The notes under the pieces are model-generated. The model made no database searches. It was not told the origin of the DNA and saw nothing but the letters and a program-made list of their open reading frames with translations. Below are positions 62,422 through 64,000 of a stretch of DNA of 64,000 nt, piece by piece. Position 1 is the stretch's first letter; each line of letters opens with the position of its first letter. Source of the stretch: Wenjunlia vitaminophila DSM 41686 (GTDB lineage: Bacteria; Actinomycetota; Actinomycetes; Streptomycetales; Streptomycetaceae); the NCBI RefSeq assembly GCF_000380165.1, contig NZ_KB904669.1, forward strand, positions 62,185 to 126,184, given 5' to 3'. The position numbers were made by a program, and so were the translations under genes.

Positions 62422-63837
62422 CTACGCGAGCGCGGCGGCCACTTCGTCGAGGCGCGCCCCGCGGGAGGCCTTGACGAGCACCACATCGCCGGCGGCCAGG
62501 TGATTGCGCAGCCAGTCGACGGCCGCGTCGTTGTCGGCCGCCACCACCGCCTGCTCCCCCGCACCGTCGGCGACCGACAGGGCGGCCTCGCCGACCGCGA
62601 CCACCACGTCGGCCCGGGAGGCGGCGTACTCCCCGACTGCGCGGTGCTCGGCCTCGCTGTCGTCGCCGAGCTCGAGCATCTCGCCGAGGACGGCGATGCG
62701 GCGCCCGCCCTCGATCGCGGCCAGCGCGTCCAGGGCGGCGCGGGTTGAGTCGGGGTTGGCGTTGTAGGAGTCGTTGAGCAGCGTCGCGCCGCCGGCGAGG
62801 TGGCGCAGCTCCATGCGCCACTTCGACAGCGAGGCGGTGGCCGGCATCGCCGCGGCCATGTCGAGGGGTACGCCGGCCGCCAGCCCCGCGGCCGCGGCAG
62901 CCGACGCGTTGAGCGCCTGGTGGGCGCCCACGTGCGGCAGCGCGACGGGAGCCGAGGCGTCGGCGGTCCGCAGTGTGAAGGACGGCCGGCCGAGCCGGTC
63001 CAGAGCCAGGCCGTGCACCCGCACGTCGGCGTGGAACGCCCGGCCGAAGGTCAGCACCGGACCGTCGGTGAGCGAGCGCATCGCGGCCACCCGGGGATCG
63101 TCGGCGTTGAGTACGGCGGTGCCGCCGGGCGCCAGCCCCTGCACCAGTTCGCCCTTGGTCTTGGCGATGGCCGCTCGCGATCCGAACTCGCCGAGGTGGG
63201 CCTGGCCGACGTTGAGGACGACGGCGATGTCGGGCGCGACCAGGCCGGTGAGTTCGGCGATGTCGCCGACGTGGCGGGCTCCCATCTCGAGTACGAGGAA
63301 CCGGGTGGCCGCGTCGGCGCGCAGCATGGTGAGCGGCACACCGAGCTCGTTGTTGAACGAGCCGGCCGTGGCGATCGTCGGCCCTGTGCTCGACAACACG
63401 GCCGCCAGCAGGTCCTTGGTACTGGTCTTGCCCTGCGAACCGGTCAGCCCGACAACGGTCAGCCCGTCGCGCAGCCGGCCCACGACGTGGGCGGCGAGCG
63501 CCTGCAGCGCGGCCTGGGCGTCCTCGACGACGACGGTGGGCAGCGGCGTGGGCCGGGAGCCGAGCACGGCCACGGCGCCGGCCCGGCCTGCCTGCTCGGC
63601 GTAGTCGTGGCCGTCGACGTGCTCGCCGGTGAAGGCGACGAAGAGGCTGCCCTGTTCGGCCTGCCGGCCGTCGAGCACGGCCGGCGCGGTCACCGTCACG
63701 GAGCCGTCGCCCGAGATCGTCCCGTCGACGACCGCGGCGATCTCACCGAGGCTGAGCGGGATCACGCCGAGGCCTCGCGGGTCTCGGAGAACGGGTGCGG
63801 GAAACGCGGGATCTGATGGGCCGATCAACATAGTCAT
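62422..63837 (-). CDS. murF: MurF-type UDP-MurNAc-tripeptide:D-Ala-D-Ala ligase
   Basis: A 471-aa Mur ligase; the ATG at 63837 (M-T-M-L-I-G). The P-loop is [22 protein letters not shown] and [11 protein letters not shown] are diagnostic of MurF. A TAGCGT 7 nt before the ATG suggests a leaderless start. In glycopeptide-resistance clusters an extra MurF attaches D-Ala-D-Lac to the tripeptide; whether this is the only MurF of the genome cannot be seen. It is convergent with femX, only 7 nt apart. Confidence 0.92.
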   Translation of the reverse strand: MTMLIGPSDPAFPAPVLRDPRGLGVIPLSLGEIAAVVDGTISGDGSVTVTAPAVLDGRQAEQGSLFVAFTGEHVDGHDYAEQAGRAGAVAVLGSRPTPLPTVVVEDAQAALQALAAHVVGRLRDGLTVVGLTGSQGKTSTKDLLAAVLSSTGPTIATAGSFNNELGVPLTMLRADAATRFLVLEMGARHVGDIAELTGLVAPDIAVVLNVGQAHLGEFGSRAAIAKTKGELVQGLAPGGTAVLNADDPRVAAMRSLTDGPVLTFGRAFHADVRVHGLALDRLGRPSFTLRTADASAPVALPHVGAHQALNASAAAAAGLAAGVPLDMAAAMPATASLSKWRMELRHLAGGATLLNDSYNANPDSTRAALDALAAIEGGRRIAVLGEMLELGDDSEAEHRAVGEYAASRADVVVAVGEAALSVADGAGEQAVVAADNDAAVDWLRNHLAAGDVVLVKASRGARLDEVAAALA

Positions 63838-63861
63838 GTGCTCGACGCTACCGGCCTGTTG

Positions 63862-63925
63862 CATATCGTCGGCGTATCGAAAACCGCATACGCTCCTGCA
63901 ACATCCCGTCACCTTGACTGTCGGC
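63862..63925 (+). promoter_or_regulatory. VanR-type promoter unit, copy B (last gene; divergent from murF)
   Basis: 30 bp (63862-63891) are identical to copy A. Then 34 nt lead to the ATG at 63926, with GCAACATCCC (shared with copy C) and TTGACT at -12 to -7. It lies between divergent murF and the truncated last gene and is 24 bp from the murF start, the same arrangement as copy A with vanR. Confidence 0.85.
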
Positions 63926-64000
63926 ATGGCCTACAGCGAACCAGCCCGAAAAGCGGCCGACCGCCCCCGATCGCCGGCGAACTCGTCCTCCTCGGCCGCC
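63926..64000 (+). CDS. Start of a further van-regulon gene (3' truncated by window end)
   Basis: Twenty-five codons remain open to the window edge. The first residues, M-A-Y-S-E-P-A-R, resemble the N-terminus of FemX, M-F-S-S-E-P-A-R, so the duplicated promoter carries the first codons with it. The remainder is Arg/Ser/Ala-rich and gives no family. By position it could be the first gene of a vanHAX-type block, but nothing in 75 nt proves this. Confidence 0.55.
   Translation, partial: MAYSEPARKAADRPRSPANSSSSAA

Noticed and set aside
63926-64000. Naming the last gene vanH or another vanHAX member
   Set aside because: Only 25 codons are visible and they carry no family signature; position alone is not enough.

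Overview
The window is about 72% GC, densely coded on both strands, with many GTG starts and ATGA/GTGA start-stop overlaps. Marker families (DUF5326, the XRE-DUF5753/DUF397 pair, an LAxTG wall-anchored protein, DUF5722, a YtfQ-type ABC importer, actinobacterial VanR/VanS) point to a Streptomyces-like actinobacterium. No rRNA, tRNA, CRISPR array or intact insertion sequence was seen.

Layout. 1-9.6 kb looks like chromosomal core: the tail of a metallophosphoesterase, two unrecognised proteins, a holin-like membrane protein, a cupin, TenA, DUF5326, a cysteine-synthase-like protein lacking its PLP lysine, a YibE/F membrane protein, and thiC behind a TPP riboswitch. 9.6-16.6 kb holds small accessory genes: an AadA-like nucleotidyltransferase, a small protein behind a SoxR-like promoter, two VOC proteins, an MFS exporter, an XRE/DUF397 pair facing three overlapping small genes, and a sortase substrate followed by a 14-bp tandem repeat. 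16.8-21.9 kb is a compact cluster of an AraC regulator, a 102-aa protein and two flavin-dependent halogenase-like enzymes. 21.9-30.8 kb is a sugar-use locus: a YtfQ-type importer, a LacI regulator and a secreted PA14-GH2 glycosidase, with AACGTT-centred sites at both target promoters.

31-41.7 kb carries a flavodoxin-like protein, an ArsR-SRPBCC operon, a low-molecular-weight tyrosine phosphatase, an MMPL transporter, a cystathionine gamma-lyase/NUDIX pair, a PPOX protein with a flavohemoglobin-like partner, a HAD phosphatase and a YunG-like protein. 41.8-57.5 kb carries a large secreted DUF5722 glycosidase-like protein, a chloramphenicol phosphotransferase-like protein, a LysR/MFS pair, a secreted adenosine deaminase, an Rrf2/NmrA-like pair, an overlapping patatin and membrane kinase-like pair, a DUF418 protein and a P-loop kinase. 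57.5-64 kb holds a DinB protein and then a glycopeptide-resistance-like block: VanZ, VanS, VanR, a FemX/VanK-type transferase, MurF, and the start of another gene at the window edge.

The strongest new-looking structure is in the last block. A conserved promoter unit occurs upstream of vanZ, femX and the truncated last gene. It has paired TATCG half-sites, a GTATCGAAAA core and a TTnAnT box placed for leaderless initiation, and in each case it ends 34-35 nt before the start codon. This fits a VanR regulon built by promoter duplication. Next in interest are the patatin/kinase pair, the asymmetric halogenase pair, and the SoxR-like promoter whose predicted start site falls on the start codon.
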